This document shows, piece after piece, positions 11,598-24,234 of a DNA stretch of 64,000 nucleotides. A program made the translations under genes and the position numbers. The first letter of the stretch is position 1, and each line of letters opens with the position of its first letter. Where the stretch lies: the NCBI GenBank assembly GCA_964019135.1, contig OZ025263.1, forward strand, positions 33,954,133-34,018,132, read 5' to 3'. The notes under the pieces were generated by a model. That model was not told the DNA's origin, searched no databases, and was given only the letters and a program-made list of their open reading frames with translations. Origin of the DNA: Arenicola marina. Taxonomy: Eukaryota; Annelida; Polychaeta; Arenicolidae.

Positions 11598-12156
11598 GGT
11601 CCCTGCGGGTTCGGGGGTAAGTAAAATAGGCCCGATGCACCTCCATGTTTAACATCTGCATGTCGTAAGAGGCGACTAAATGGAGGCGAACCGTATGCCG
11701 TGGTTCGCAACCCGTGTCGAGGAAAGACGGGACTCTGCTGGTTGAGTGGAAACTCTGTTTCTGCAAGATACCAGTTTGACCCTTATTTCTCCTAGACGGG
11801 AGGTCAGATTTGGCCCGGTCGGACCAATCGGCTCATCACGACAAGTCCAAGAATTCTTGTTCAACAACATCATATCAAAAACATTTTCACCTTATTATTG
11901 ATACAACCGTATGCAATGAGTCTTTTGAGACACCTCATATTTCAGTTGCTCTGAACAAGATCCTGTTAGGACGGTGGCTTGGGCTAATCAAGTGGCAAAT
12001 ACCTCTTTTTTTCCAACCGAAGAATAAGTATTTGTTATGCGAGTATACCGTCTGTGTATCCTTGGCACTGGGTGCTGAAGTACCGCACCGAATCAGTGTC
12101 CCGAGAGGGCTCCGAGGTGGGTGGGGACCACGGACGGTGAAATATTTAAACCCAAC

Positions 12157-14187
12157 ATGAGTGCCCAGGAAAAAAACCCCACACCTGCAGAAACAAAAGC
12201 ACGAGAAGAACGATGCAATAAGGAACTTCGAACAAGCTCTCCTACACCTGAACCAAATCAACAAAACGACAATTGTTCAAGATTTTTGATGGCACACGCC
12301 ACAAATCCAGATTTGCCTCTTTCGAAATTGTCACCATTTGCACTGGATAAGGCCATCCAAAGTCTGGCCGGAGAACCAAAGGATGTCAAACGACTCCGCT
12401 CCGGTGACCTCCTCATCGAGGTCACACGGAAGAGTCATGCTGACAACCTCCTCCGAGCCACGACCCTCCTCCATATCCCAGTTACAATAACTCCTCACCG
12501 TACCCTCAACAATAGCCGAGGTGTCATCCGGTGCAGAGACCTACAAATGTGTTCTGACACAGAGATAGTTACCGAGTTGGCCTCACAGAATATCATGAAG
12601 GCCAAACGGATATCAATCACAAAAAATGGAGAAAGAATTCAAAAAAAATACCATTATTCTCACATTTGTATCCCACATCCCTCCTAGAACAATAAAAGCT
12701 AGATACCTTCGTGTACCAGTCGATATCTATATACCAAACCCACTACGCTGTTTCCAATGCCAACGCTTCGGCCACGGAAAGAACAACTGCAGGAGGCAAG
12801 TCACCTGTGCTCGCTGTGGCGACGAGGGCCATGAAGACACCTCCTGCAGCAAACCGAGTCACTGCGTAAATTGCAAAGGCAGTCACTACGCATACTCAAA
12901 ACAGTGTCCAATGTGGCAAAAAGAAAAAGAGGTACAGACAGTAAAAACTAAAATCTCCATATCCTATCCCGAGGCGAGAAAAATAATAGAATGTAAAACT
13001 ACAAATGTAACTGGAAACAAAACATTCGCTGAAGTAACGGGCTCGACCCAAACCAAATCCAATGAGACAACACCAAAACCAAACATGGTTTCCATAGGAA
13101 TAAACACTGTTTATTCCTGGCCACCAGATGCAGAATTCACAATTACAACAGAAACCCCAGAGGAGACAGGAACATCCAGCCAGACAGAGCATATAATAGA
13201 AATTCAAACAAGGACACCTGCAAAGAAACGTTCTACAAAACCCACTACAAAACCCACTACAAAAGCCACTACAAAACCCACCACCCACAAACTGAACAAA
13301 TCGAAACCAGCAAAACTAAACCGACCACTCAAGGGGTCAAAAAACCAAGGCGATATACCAATTAGTGGATATACATCATATGATAATCTAGGACTTAATA
13401 CGGGAGATAAAATCACAGGCGGAGTTAGTATCCTTATAAAGGAGAAAACTCCACACAGCCAAATACCCTTACACACCAACCTACAAGCTATTGCCATACG
13501 AATAACATTACACAAAACCATAACCCTGTGCTCTGTCTGTATTCCACCTAATTTACGTCCAACACGACTAGAACTAGAAAATGTAATAAAACAGCTTCCA
13601 GCGCCGTATATACTTCTTGGAGATTTCAATGCCCATCATACGATATCGGGTTGTAAAGACATACAACCCAAGGGCCGCCTGCTAGAGGACTTTATCCTAA
13701 AAAACAATACCGTTCTGCTCAACGATGGCTCAATAACTTATATACACCCCGGGAATGATGCCAAAACAGCTATAGACCTAACTATAGCCCATCCCAGTCT
13801 AGGCCTTGATTTCAACTGGAAAGTGGAAGATTATCTTCACGGCAGTGACCACTTCCCTATCCTTCTTACTAGCCAATTTCCCGCTCCAGATGAAAATATT
13901 GCTCACTGGAAGCTAAATAAGGCTGACTGGACTACTTTCAAAACAATGTGCCTTGAAAAACTCACAACAGCCAACTTCCAAGGTACACCAGACCCAATAG
14001 CCCTCTTCAGCGAAACACTTCATAAAATAGCTGAAGACACCATTCCCAAAACCTCGACCAATCTCAAAATACAAAAGAAGCCATGGTTTAACGATGAATG
14101 CCGTGAGGCCGTACAACAACGATACATCCTACTCCAGGAAATATCCTCAAATATAAACAAGTGCGAGCACAAACCCGCCGCACAATA
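12157..14187 (+). pseudogene. LINE ORF1 (CCHC nucleocapsid-like) joined to partial AP endonuclease
   Basis: ORF1 starts at ATG 12157 (MSAQEKNPTP) and reads to about 12640, where an A-run shifts the frame; the continuing frame runs to 14187. Zinc knuckles CFQCQRFGHGKNNC, CARCGDEGHEDTSC and CVNCKGSHYAYSKQC lie at 12750-12910 and bind the RNA. From about 13350 the sequence turns into endonuclease: LLGDFNAHH near 13615, and GSDHFPILL near 13840 with the catalytic SDH. The N-terminal endonuclease motifs (QWNCRG and the QET stretch) are missing, so an internal deletion fused the end of ORF1 to mid-endonuclease. A (KPTT)n repeat lies near 13240-13280. Confidence 0.85.
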
Positions 14188-15311
14188 AGAACAACAAAAA
14201 GGGAATCCTGGAGAAACTATGTCTCCAAACTTGGAAATAAAACAACAACTAAGAAAACATGGCGAGCCATACAGAAGATCAGTGGGAAAAAAGCAAACAA
14301 CAGCATAAACCACCTGATCCATGAAAACACAAGCCTCACCGAAACAGTGCAAATAGCCAATACCTTGTCGAAAGCCTTTGCAACAAATTCTTCCTCCAAT
14401 AATTACACCGCTAAATACAAGGCGGTTAGTGAGAGGAAAAAAATCAATTTCAAATCCAAAAATGATGAATATTACAATAGCCTCTTCTCCATGGAGGAAC
14501 TCCAGTCTGCCCTGAGGAAAACTAACAATACTTCACCAGGGCCAGACAATATCCCATACCAATTCCTAAAACAACTACCCGGTACATCCTTGGAACTTCT
14601 TCTCGACATATTCAATTTCATTTGGCAAACCGGGCAAATACCCCCATCGTGGAAAAAGGCGATAGTAATCCCTATCCCTACGCCAAGTTTATATAGACAC
14701 CGTTCCACAATGATTGATCTGTTTGTTAAAGACGATGAAAACACAAGTGAATCAAAATATAAAACACACGAGAACGAGGCCCGTCAGGGTTCATGCATCA
14801 CAGCATAGTGAGATGCAAACTAGTAAACTCGTTACAACATACTTTAGTGGCGCTAAGCCTGGGAAGGATCACACCAATCCTTCTTCCTACCGACCAATAG
14901 CTCTTACAAGTTGCATATGTAAAACACTAGAAAAGATGATAACTAACCGCCCTACATATTATCTGGAAACAAATAATATCATCACTAACTTCCAGAGTGG
15001 CTTTCGACAAAACAGAAATACCACCGATAATTTAATACGATTGGAGACCTATATACGCGAGGCATTCATCAAAAAAGAACACGTGGTGGCAGTATTCTTT
15101 GACCTTGAAAAGGCATATGACACCACATGGAAATATGGTATTTTAAAAGACCTCCATGATATGGGACTCAGAGGCCATATGCCAAATTTTATTCAAGAAT
15201 TCCTTAACAAACGTTTATATCAGACAAGGGTCGGAACTACCTTTTCCGAAGTATACGATCAGGAGATGGGGGTTCCCCAAGGCAGTATCTTATCTGTAAC
15301 CCTTTTTTAGT
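14160..15311 (+). pseudogene. LINE ORF2, linker and reverse transcriptase part
   Basis: It reads in two pieces around the insertion at 14681-14852. The first holds the pre-RT linker and start of RT (LRKTNNTSPGPDNIPYQFLK, PPSWKKAIVIPIP). The second holds SYRPIALTSCICKTLEKMI, FRQNRNTTDNLI, the catalytic FFDLEKAYDTTWK and MGVPQGSILS. The FVDD catalytic box follows in another frame at about 15368-15380. RT copies the LINE RNA at the nicked target. Confidence 0.85.
14681..14852. mobile_element. Small MITE-like insertion inside the LINE
   Basis: 172 bases interrupt the RT coding sequence between AIVIPIP and the resumed PGKDHTNPSSYRPIALTS. The insert begins CGCCAAGTTTA and ends TTTAGTGGCG, giving a short CGCCA terminal inverted repeat, and is flanked by CTA on both sides (14678-14680, 14853-14855), a 3-bp target duplication. 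No coding capacity. Family unknown. Confidence 0.55.
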
Positions 15312-15380
15312 ATTAAAATCAACAGCATCATAAAATGTCTCACTAATAACATAGATCCTTCGCTATTTGTTGATGACTTT

Positions 15381-17037
15381 TTGGCCTGTTTCAGGTCCAA
15401 ACATATGCACACAATAGAAAGCCAACTACAAATGAACCTCAATGACTTACAACAATGGTGCAATGAGAATGGATTTAAATTTTCAAAAACTAAAACAGTG
15501 TGTATGCACTTCTGTCAACTCCGGAAACTCCATCCGGAAACTGAACCTAAAATGAATGGGGATCAAATACCAGTTGTGCCAGAAACAAAATTTCTCGGCC
15601 TTTTATTCGATAACAAACTGACTTTTATACCCCATATCAAACAATTAAAACAGAAATGTACCAAAGCACTTAATATAATTAAAGTGCTATCTAATACAGA
15701 ATGGGGAACAGAAAGAGAGACATTATTAAATATATACAGAACCCTGATACGGTCACGGCTGGATTATGTGTCGATGATTTACGGATCAGCACGCAAATCA
15801 TATTTGCAGATGCTGGACCCTGTGCACAACCAGGCACTTCGTTTATGTCTGGGAGCTTTCCGCACATCTCCTGCGGAAAGCATGTACGTGGAGTCTGCTG
15901 AGCCATCTCTATACTACCGTAGAGATAAATTAGCACTACAATACGCACTTAAGCTCAAGACAAATCCCAATAATCCTACCTTTGAAGACGTATTCCATCC
16001 AAAGTTTACAACACTATTTGAAAACAAACCAAAGACAATACCCAACTTTGGAATTCGGGTCAATAACCTTTTGACAACATACAATGTCAATTTCAAAGAT
16101 ATACGAACCTGGCACCTTCCAGAAATCCCACCATGGGAAATGGAATCTCCAAAAGTTCTGTTAGAACTAACAACTTACAACAAATCTGACACAGACCCAT
16201 CACAATTTATAGAACTTAAACATACTATTCACAATCAACACCCCAACCATTTCTCTATATATACAGATGGCTCAAAAGACTCCCACAGGGTGGCCGCTGC
16301 AGCTGTGGCTGGTGAACACCAATGCAGCAACCGCCTCCCAGACCAATGTTCTATATACACAGCAGAAGCAATAGCTCTACTGATGGCACTTGAATATATA
16401 GAAAAATCACTACATGATAAATTTATCATCTATTCAGATTCATTATCCTGTATACAAGCCATAAAATATCGGAAATATGAAAATCCCTTAATACAAGATA
16501 TACTCATAAAAATGTCATGATTTAATATGCAATGGAGAGGCGGTAGTGTTCTGCCATATAGGCATAGAGGGCAACAGTCTAGCAGACGCTGCCGCCAAAG
16601 AAGCTCTAAATGTCGACGTCCTTCCAGTCCAGTTTCCATACTCGGACTTGAAGCCGTACATCCAAAACGAAATTACTAAAAATTGGCAGTCGTCCTGGGA
16701 CGAGCAATCCTCTAACAAATTGAAACGGCTTCAGCCTACTGTGGGTACCAAACGGCCAAGAATCCGCGGTAGGCGAAGAGACGTTGTCATTCAAAGACTC
16801 CGAATTGGACATACGTACCTCTCCCATTGCTACCTCCTCAAAGGAGAACCACCTCCCGAGTGTGTTCCCTGTCAGGAACCCCTGACTGTGGAGCACATTC
16901 TGTTGAGGTGTGTTGACTTTCAACAAACAAGAGATCAACATTACAGAGTAGAAACTATGAAAGAACTATTTAATAACATACCACAGCAAAAGATTTTAGA
17001 TTATTTATCTGCAATAAATCTAGTCAAATGCATATGA
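15381..17037 (+). pseudogene. LINE ORF2 C-terminal part (RT end and RNase H), second copy
   Basis: Matches 60-1727 almost base for base. The RNase H start YTDGSKDS (about 16260) and YSDSLS are intact. A base gain near 16510 and a short deletion near 16553 break the frame between IQDILIK and HIGIEGNSLADAAAKEAL, removing the WIPS stretch that leads into the last catalytic Asp region. The C-terminal zinc-like cluster (16850-16920) is intact. Confidence 0.88.
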
Positions 17038-17386
17038 TATATATTCAACGTTTACTGCCAAACAGTGCATTTTGCTGTAATTATTAATCTCAAAAGCTTG
17101 GTTCTAAAAACCAACTCATGGTTTTATATTCTGACAATTTATTGTCTTTATCGTTTCACCATTCTTCACTTTTATGGTTTTATGACAATTTGCTCAATGA
17201 TATTACTTGATATCCTCAGAGTTTTATTGATCTATTAATCGATTCCACAAAGACTGCATTCATGGTTTTATTCATATCACATGTATTGACTTTCAGGGTT
17301 TTAATATTGACTAATATTGACCAATATGGCACGAAATAGCCTTCCAGGCTGAAAGTGCCGTTAAGCCCCAGTCAAATCAAATCAAA

Positions 17387-17399
17387 TCAAACAAAATAG
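17387..17399 (+). repeat. 3' target-site duplication of the full-length LINE
   Basis: TCAAACAAAATAG directly after the (TCAAA)n tail; array unit 6 resumes with CGATTGAATGAAC. Confidence 0.85.
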
Positions 17400-18005
17400 C
17401 GATTGAATGAACTGTATGTCTAGTAAGATTCAGTAGCCAATGTACGTGTAGTCCGCCAAAAAGGCACAATGCGTAGACCCGCACCCGGCCTCGCCAGCTT
17501 TGTCAAAATTAGGTATAACAGATTACTGTCTTAATTGCAAGTCAGGTACGAATATTATATATTTTCAAGGCCTCATAATAGTTCTAAGCAATAACGGAAC
17601 AGTTAAGGGGAATGATATGATGTGTTGCAAGTGATTATTTATTGATCCCGAACATCTCTTTAGACTCTTGAAGTTGTCACCTGGCGGCGCACAAGCGGCA
17701 TGACAATCGGGCTCACAGCGGGCCGAGGTCGATGTAATCGCCGACGGGGGCCGATGATGATCGCCGAAGTTGGCCGATGATCGCCGACGTTGGCTGATGA
17801 TCGCCGACGTTGGCTGATGATCGCCGACGATTCGTGGACCTCGTCCTGACAGAGCGTGCTGGCTGGGTCACTGTGACTGTCAACGGCTACCCCGACAGCT
17901 CAGTGGGTTCGAGCGCTCCCCTCCTAGCGCCTTGCCCCCCCCCCCCTTCCCACTTCTATATACATGTTCTGGTGCACTAATAACTGATTCCATATATTGT
18001 TCATA

Positions 18006-18888
18006 TCAGCAGCAGTTGCTCACGGGCATCGACCTACAACCAGAAATCCTTGAAGTGGAATTCCATGTGTAACCGAACACTTTCATGTCGTCCCGGAAGT
18101 AATCCAGAAGCCAGTCGAAAGTGTCCGGAATATCCCGCTGAAGCTCTTGCAATAAGTGATCATAGTTCGTTAGAAACGGACCTATCGCTCCAATGACGGC
18201 TTTAGCCAACTTGGCCTTCTCGTTGCCTGTGTGTATATAGGGCCAATCGAGCTTTGATGTGACTCCGATCTTCTCGCTAAGCGTGTTTGACGTCATATTC
18301 GTCCGTCTCACTCTTCAGGATCAAGTCCAGATAGTTGCTGCACGGTCTATCCAAACGGTTCTGACTGGCCCAGTGTTCGTTTTGTGGCAGGAGTCCCTTG
18401 GCAAAAGCTTGTGCGAATTCTGCTAAGCTCAGCACGTTATACGACGTACAGTTTCCTTGATGTCTATATAAAGCCATCATGATTTCAGTACAATGTTCCT
18501 GATATTTTTTTCTTTTAACGATCACCTCATAGTATCCAGAGACGAACTTCTGGAGTGGGTGGCGCACGACGATGAATTTAGTGTAGTTTGCGTAGCGACT
18601 GTTGAGTTCGGCGGTTGCAACGTTCGACGTGAAGTTGAGGCCGAGTTCAGAAAAGCGACCACGTTCTTTCTCAATAATTCCACTGGCGCCAATAGATTTA
18701 ACGAAGTATTGAAGCCAACTCCTGCTTCCATCTTTAGGGATGATTTTCCATACGGCATGGTGAACGTTGTCAATCAACACAACACCCAAGTGATGCTTGG
18801 GGCCCAAATTTTCTTTGACCTTGACCTCTGTTTGGTTTTTACATCCTGTTGGCTGTTCGCGGTGCTCGGTTTCCATCCCAGCTAACAA
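18006..18888 (-). pseudogene. Sulfotransferase pseudogene, array copy 6
   Basis: Last copy of the array. About 120 bases are missing near 18790, removing the stretch between GPKHH and LGVV. The same extra T as in copies 2 and 5 (near 18287) shifts the frame at EYDV. The PAPS loop is changed to PKDGSRSW and the 3'-phosphate motif to VVRHPLQKF, replacing the conserved Asp. The NEHW and FGY blocks are retained. Confidence 0.85.
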
Positions 18889-18889
18889 T

Positions 18890-19636
18890 ATAACATTCGC
18901 GGAACGTTACGCGAACGTTAGCCCAGAGTTAGGTATTAAATCTCCTTCCAAGAACGTTATCTGGGAAAGTTGTCCTGACGTTCTGCGAAGGTTAGCAGAT
19001 AACGTTGTGGATAACGGTCCCCTAACGTTCCGATAACGGCCCCCGAATGTTCCGATAACGGTCCCCGAACGTTCCGATAACGGTCCCCGAACGTTGGCCT
19101 AGAGTTAGGAAAACGTTATTAAATCTCGTTCCAAGAACGTAATCTGGGAAAGTTTTCCTGACCTTCTGCGAAGGTTAGCAGATAACGTTATGGGTAACGG
19201 CCCCCTAACGCTCCGATAACGGTCCCCGAACGTTCCGATAACGTTCCCCGAACGTTCCGATAACGGTCCCCGAGCGTTCCGATAAAGGTCCCCGAACTCT
19301 ACGATATCGGTCCCCTAACGTTCCGATAACGGTCTTCGAACGTTCCGATAACGGTCCCCGAACGTTCCGATAACGGTCCCCGAACGTTCCGAAAACGGTC
19401 CCCTAACGTTCCGATAACGGTCCCCGAACTTTCCGATAACGGTCCCCGAACGTTCCGATAACGGTCCCCTAACGTTCCGATAATGGTCCCCGAACGTTCC
19501 GATAACGGTCCCCGAACGTTCCTATAACGGTCCCCGAACGTTCCGATAAAGGTCCCCTAACGTTCCGATAAAGGTCCCCTAACGTTCCGATAATGGTCCC
19601 CGAACGTTCCGATAACGGTCCCCTAACGTTCCGATA
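18890..19636. repeat. 22-bp minisatellite (ACGTTCCGATAACGGTCCCC core)
   Basis: About 25-30 tandem units from ~19015 on, varying mainly at CCGAACG/CCTAACG and GATAACG/GATAAAG. It is the long form of the spacer seen between the sulfotransferase units and marks the right edge of the array. Each unit contains AACGTT, a palindrome. Confidence 0.9.
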
Positions 19637-21200
19637 TATAATTTTGCAGCATTATTTTCTCGAATTTTCGTGATCGAAAAGAAATAACAAAAAATGTAAT
19701 TTTTTTTGTTTTTTTTTGTTTTTTTTTGTTTTTTTTTGTAGAAGAATCTTTTATTGCACCGTTTAGGCCTTGGGCCAAAGAGTACAGAATTGTGTACAAT
19801 TTCTGCATACATTGAACTTAAAAATAACAAAGACAGTTAATTTTAAATACCTTGAGTTTTCCATAAAATAGTGAGATTTATTTAGTCAAAGTGGAGAATA
19901 GCAACATAAAACAGAGAGTAGGTTCCTGAGGATAACGATGTGATTGCAAACAATATATTGCCAAAGGCTGTCTCCTCTGAAAGTCAAAACGAACTCAACA
20001 TTCCATGAGGCATAATTGCAAAATGTGACTAGATTTATAAATCACCCACCCGTACCACAAAGATATGAACACAAAACAGAGAGAAGTGATTGTGGAGACA
20101 ACGGGTGGTTAAACAAAATATCTTCATAAAGGCTGTCTCCTCTGACAGTCTGAACGAACTAAACACTCGATGGGACATTATTGTCTAATCTAACCGAATA
20201 TATGAGTCGGCCATGCGCAATACAATGACATCAAAGTTTTATTAGCATTACAGGAACCGTCGCACAGCATATAAAGAAGTGCTCGTCAGAAGTATAAAAA
20301 CGACCAACGTCTACTCTGACAATCAAAACGAACTAAACACATCATCAGGCATAATTGCAAAATGTGTGACAAGATCTATAATTTGTCTGGGCATAGCAGG
20401 AATTATCGTACGCTTTATCTGCACTGTTTCCTTGTACATCAACCTTATTTCAGACATATTCAGCAAACATCAAGCAACCATATGTAGAATATGTTTAGTT
20501 TTTTTTAGTTTTTTTTTTTTTCAAAATAAAAGTGCGGTACATAGGTACATTAACTCCAATTGACCTATTCACAACAACAATAAAAATGATGGAGAAAGAA
20601 AAGACATTGTTTACGTCAATGCAATATTTAGTTTCTCAAGCCAGTTACATATATTTTTAATTTCTGTTACCCTGGTTACCCTGTATATGTTAATTTTTTG
20701 TTTTAATTCAGCAAGAAATAATTTACTGATATCGGAGTGAATACATCTAGTTTCTCTTTGGTTAAGTATCAAGTAGATTTTGTATATTATATAGCTGCAT
20801 ACAGTTATTCCAAAGATATCTATATAGCTGTTGCAACCAGTTACGATGTCGGCTGGTGTAACAGTTCTACACATTACGAATGAAACGGCTTTCCAAAAGT
20901 TATTGATATAATCACACCAGAATAAAATTAGCAACTTTATACAGAATCGTGCGTCTATGAAGCGCACCCTCGTGTTCACTACCCATTTGGTGGGTAGAAG
21001 TTTCACACAGCATAATTATTGAGGTCGTCGATTGCCTTTAGCACTACTCGTCCATGATGCCATCCAGGCATTGTTTTAAACAAATCCTTTAGAGCGAGGG
21101 TTAAGACCGACCCTTTGCCCGCACATCGATACAATGAGTTTACTGATATATCTAGCGTGTTTTCGTGGACAATGTTAATGCCAGGGACGCGTGGCAGGAT
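19637..21200. other. Non-coding DNA with T-runs and a diverged ~165-bp repeat
   Basis: A (T8G)n stretch lies at about 19695-19740. Three diverged copies of a ~165-bp unit follow (about 19905-20060, 20070-20210 and 20290-20395), recognised by GGCTGTCTCCTCTGA, CGAACTAAACAC and GGCATAATTGCAAAATGTG. Open frames here are short and lack recognisable motifs. I see no gene. Confidence 0.6.
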
Positions 21201-21289
21201 TGAAGGTTAAATGTGTAGTATTACCTGCCGCCGTAGGACATTTTCTACAAGTGCACTGAAACGCCCGCCTGATTCAAATGCGACTAAGA

Positions 21290-22572
21290 GCAACCCACAA
21301 TAGCCATCCTCCGGGTATGACTCGTTCGCCTCACCCCGGGCCGTTCCTTGTGCTCCATCCCCCCTGTCAACCTGGCCATTCTCCGGGAATGACTCGTTCG
21401 CCTCATCCCAGGTCGTTCCTTGTACTCCATCCACCCTGTCACCCTGGCCATTCTCCGGGTATGACTCGTTCGCCTCATCCCAGGTCGTTCCTTGTGCTCT
21501 ATCCACCCTGTCACCCTGGCCATTCTCCGGGTATGACTCGTTCGCCTCATCCCAGGTCGTTCCTTGTGCTCCATTCACCCTTTCACCCTGGCCATTCTCC
21601 GGGTATGACACGTTCGCCTCATCCCGGGTCGTTCCTTGTGCTCCATCCACCCTGTCACCCTGGCCATTCTCCGGGTATGACTCGTTCTCCTCCTCCCCGG
21701 TTCGTTCCTTGGGCTTCATCCACCCTGTCACCCTGGCCATTCTGCGGGTATGACTCGTTCGCCTCATCCCAGGTCGTTCCTTGTGCTCCATCCACCCTGT
21801 CACCCTGGCCATTCGCCGGGTATGACTCGTTCGCCTCATCCCGGTTCGTTCCTTGTGCTTCATCCACCCTGTCACCCTGGCCATTCTCCGGGTATGACTC
21901 GTTCGCCTCATCCCGGTTCGTTCCTTGTGCTTTATCCACCCTGTCACCCTGGCCATTCTCCGGGTATGACTCGTTCGCCTCATCCCGGTTCGTTCCTTGT
22001 GCTTTATCCACCCTGTCACCCTGGCCATTCTCCGGGTATGACTCGTTCGCCTCATCCCAGGTCGTTCCTTGTGCACCACCCACCCTGTTGCCCAGGCCAT
22101 TCGCCGGGTATGACTCGTTCGCCTCATCCCAGGTCGTTCCTTGTGCACCATCCACCCTGTCGCCCAGGCCATTCTCCGGTGACTCGTTCGCCTCATCCCA
22201 GGTCGTTCCTTGTGCACCATCCACCCTGTCGCCCTGGCCATTCTCCGGGTATGACTCGTTCGCCTCATCCCATGTCGTTCCTTTTGCACCATCCACCCTG
22301 TCGCCCTGGCCATTCTCCGGTGACTCGTTCGCCTCATTCCAGGTCGTTCCTTGTGCTCCATCCACCCTGTCGCCCTGGCCATTCGCCGGGTATGACATGT
22401 TCGCCACATCCCGGATCGTTCCTTGTGCTTCATCCACCCTGTCGCCCTGGCCATTCTGCGGGTATGACTCGTTCGCCTCATCCCGGGTCGTTCCTTGTGC
22501 TCCATCCACCCTGTCGCCCTGGCCATTCTCCGGGTATGACTCGTTCGCCTCATCCCAGGTCGTTCCTTGTGA
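21290..22572. repeat. 72-bp minisatellite, about 18 copies
   Basis: The period is exactly 72 (for example CCGGGTATGACTCG-type starts at 21311, 21383 and 21455). Because 72 is a multiple of three and the unit has no stops in several frames, long 24-residue-periodic frames exist on both strands; on the minus strand one reads DEANESYPENGQGDRV per unit. Length changes between copies are mostly 3 bases (PENG after ES or ESY). One other length change near 21690 breaks that frame. Nothing else supports translation, so it is listed as a repeat. Confidence 0.9.
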
Positions 22573-24234
22573 CCGAGGAGTGAACATTCCCAGGCAAAAT
22601 CAAAGCTGTGGCCATAGGGCCTACAGTGTCGAAATTATTATAAACTGAACGTTGTAAATATCCGCAGCAGTTTAGAAGAATACATGATCGCCACAAGTTC
22701 CTCGTGAACTCACATGGGTCAGATACTGCTCCTAACTTCCTTCCACATAATGTGTCTGATTTACCGCCAGCCTTATCGAGTGAGCTCTCAGGCGAGAAAC
22801 TATATCAGACACTTATGATGAATGTGGAGCGTACGTGGGTTACCATGCATACGCTTGGTTGACGCAGAAGGGTAGGGGGGCAAGACCTTACCACAGGCGT
22901 GGGGTTATGTCGTGTATATGGAAAGAACAAATATTTTTTTGGGGTCATCCATTGACAGATTGTTGACAATGATAGACACTAACATTCGTGTCAAATGGAG
23001 TACTTTCTCTCTTTGATGAGCGATAATTTTTCACATTTTTCACATGCCTTGGGCACATCGAGAGAAAATAAAGCTTACTGCCCCCCGTGGGGGGGGGGGT
23101 ACATGGATCTATGCTGGGTTTGGGGGGTTCCTCGCGGTAAAGGCCGCCTTTTTTCACCGCCAAAATCCGCTCGGTCGGGGCATATTTTAGCGGCAACCCG
23201 CTCTATGAACATTTTCTGAGAGCAAGATCGTAGCATTTTGGTCGGCACATATGTATATATAATACATATAAGTTACTATTTGTAGTGCACTTTCAGCCCC
23301 CCGCCCTGGGAATGAACTCTAGGGCAAAATAAAAACAGTTTTAAGACCCTGATGGTTTTTTTCGATACCTTTTATTCATGGTCACACCCCAAAGACATTT
23401 TTATTGTATTATTTATCCGAAGTGGTTTTATATGATTGACAGAAGACGGACGGCAACATTTACCCCACCAAACGCATTTGCACACAAATTGCGACACCTA
23501 TTTACTGACTTTTATCTGTTTCATTATCATCCACCTTTATTCGCCAAATAACAAAGATGTTACAGCTTCATATGGTGATGGGGTGCATATGGGTTTATTA
23601 GGAAAAGATACTTGAATCTACTGTAAGTCTATAGATACGAGTAATGACGGCCAAAACTCACTATAATCAATTATATAATCAATTATAATCAATAAGAGTT
23701 TCTGCGTTGATATTCGTCACATCCCGTTCAACGCAACGTTCTTCATTATCACCCGCAAATCCCCACGTACGCACACCCCACAACCCCCCTCCCCCCACCC
23801 CCCGCCCCACTCCCCATCCCCACATACACGCACGCGCACACGCACACCCGTGGCGGCGATGTCCATGTCGGATGTCCCGTCGCCATGTCACCATGACGAT
23901 TAAACCGCCCTGAATAACATAACCAACTAACCAGTTATAGTGCGATGCACCCGCAACCACACTAATCCAACACCTTTAGCTTTTAGTTTAAAAAAATGTT
24001 TAGTAATCGGGACATGGGTAAAACATGGGTTGATGTAAATCTAAGTTGTCGTCGCTTAACTAGACGTTCTTTCTTTCTTTTGATTAGAAGGGAATTGTTT
24101 CATATATTTTACGTTTTTGGCAAAGTTGTTTTAACGTTTGTGAGCTAACGCGCTTTATTGTACGTGTGTGGCTGTTTTTCTTTAATGTTTGTGACCCTGC
24201 AATTTTGATGTTTGTGGTCACTTTTTTTAACGTT
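22573..24234. other. Non-coding stretch
   Basis: No gene seen. It holds G- and C-runs (23085-23100, 23780-23830), a short AATCAATTATA repeat at ~23665-23695, and at about 23080-23170 a segment resembling 59310-59400 (GGTTTGGGG...CGCGGTAAAG...CCGCC), a dispersed repeat of unknown kind. Confidence 0.5.

Larger units (their letters stand above)
11598..17386 (+). mobile_element. I-clade (Nimb/I-like) LINE, near full length (5.8 kb), defective
   Basis: It starts with GGTCCCTGCGGGTTCGG (11598), a 5' UTR of ~560 bases, then ORF1 (three CCHC zinc knuckles), a partial apurinic-type endonuclease, reverse transcriptase and RNase H, and ends in (TCAAA)n. The 13-bp target duplication on both sides fixes its limits. 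Defects: a shift in the A8 run near 12640 splits ORF1; the join between ORF1 and endonuclease lacks the expected ORF2 start; there is a frame change near 14165; a 172-bp insert sits at 14681-14852; a frame change lies near 15303; and a ~12-bp deletion near 16553 comes with a base gain near 16510. It could not move by itself, but near identity with the copy at 1-2157 shows that the family or the duplication is young. Confidence 0.92.

Noticed and set aside
21207-22553. 448-codon minus-strand frame with MRRTSHTRRMARVTGW repeats
   Set aside because: Another frame of the 72-bp minisatellite. Several mutually exclusive long frames exist, so length alone is no support.
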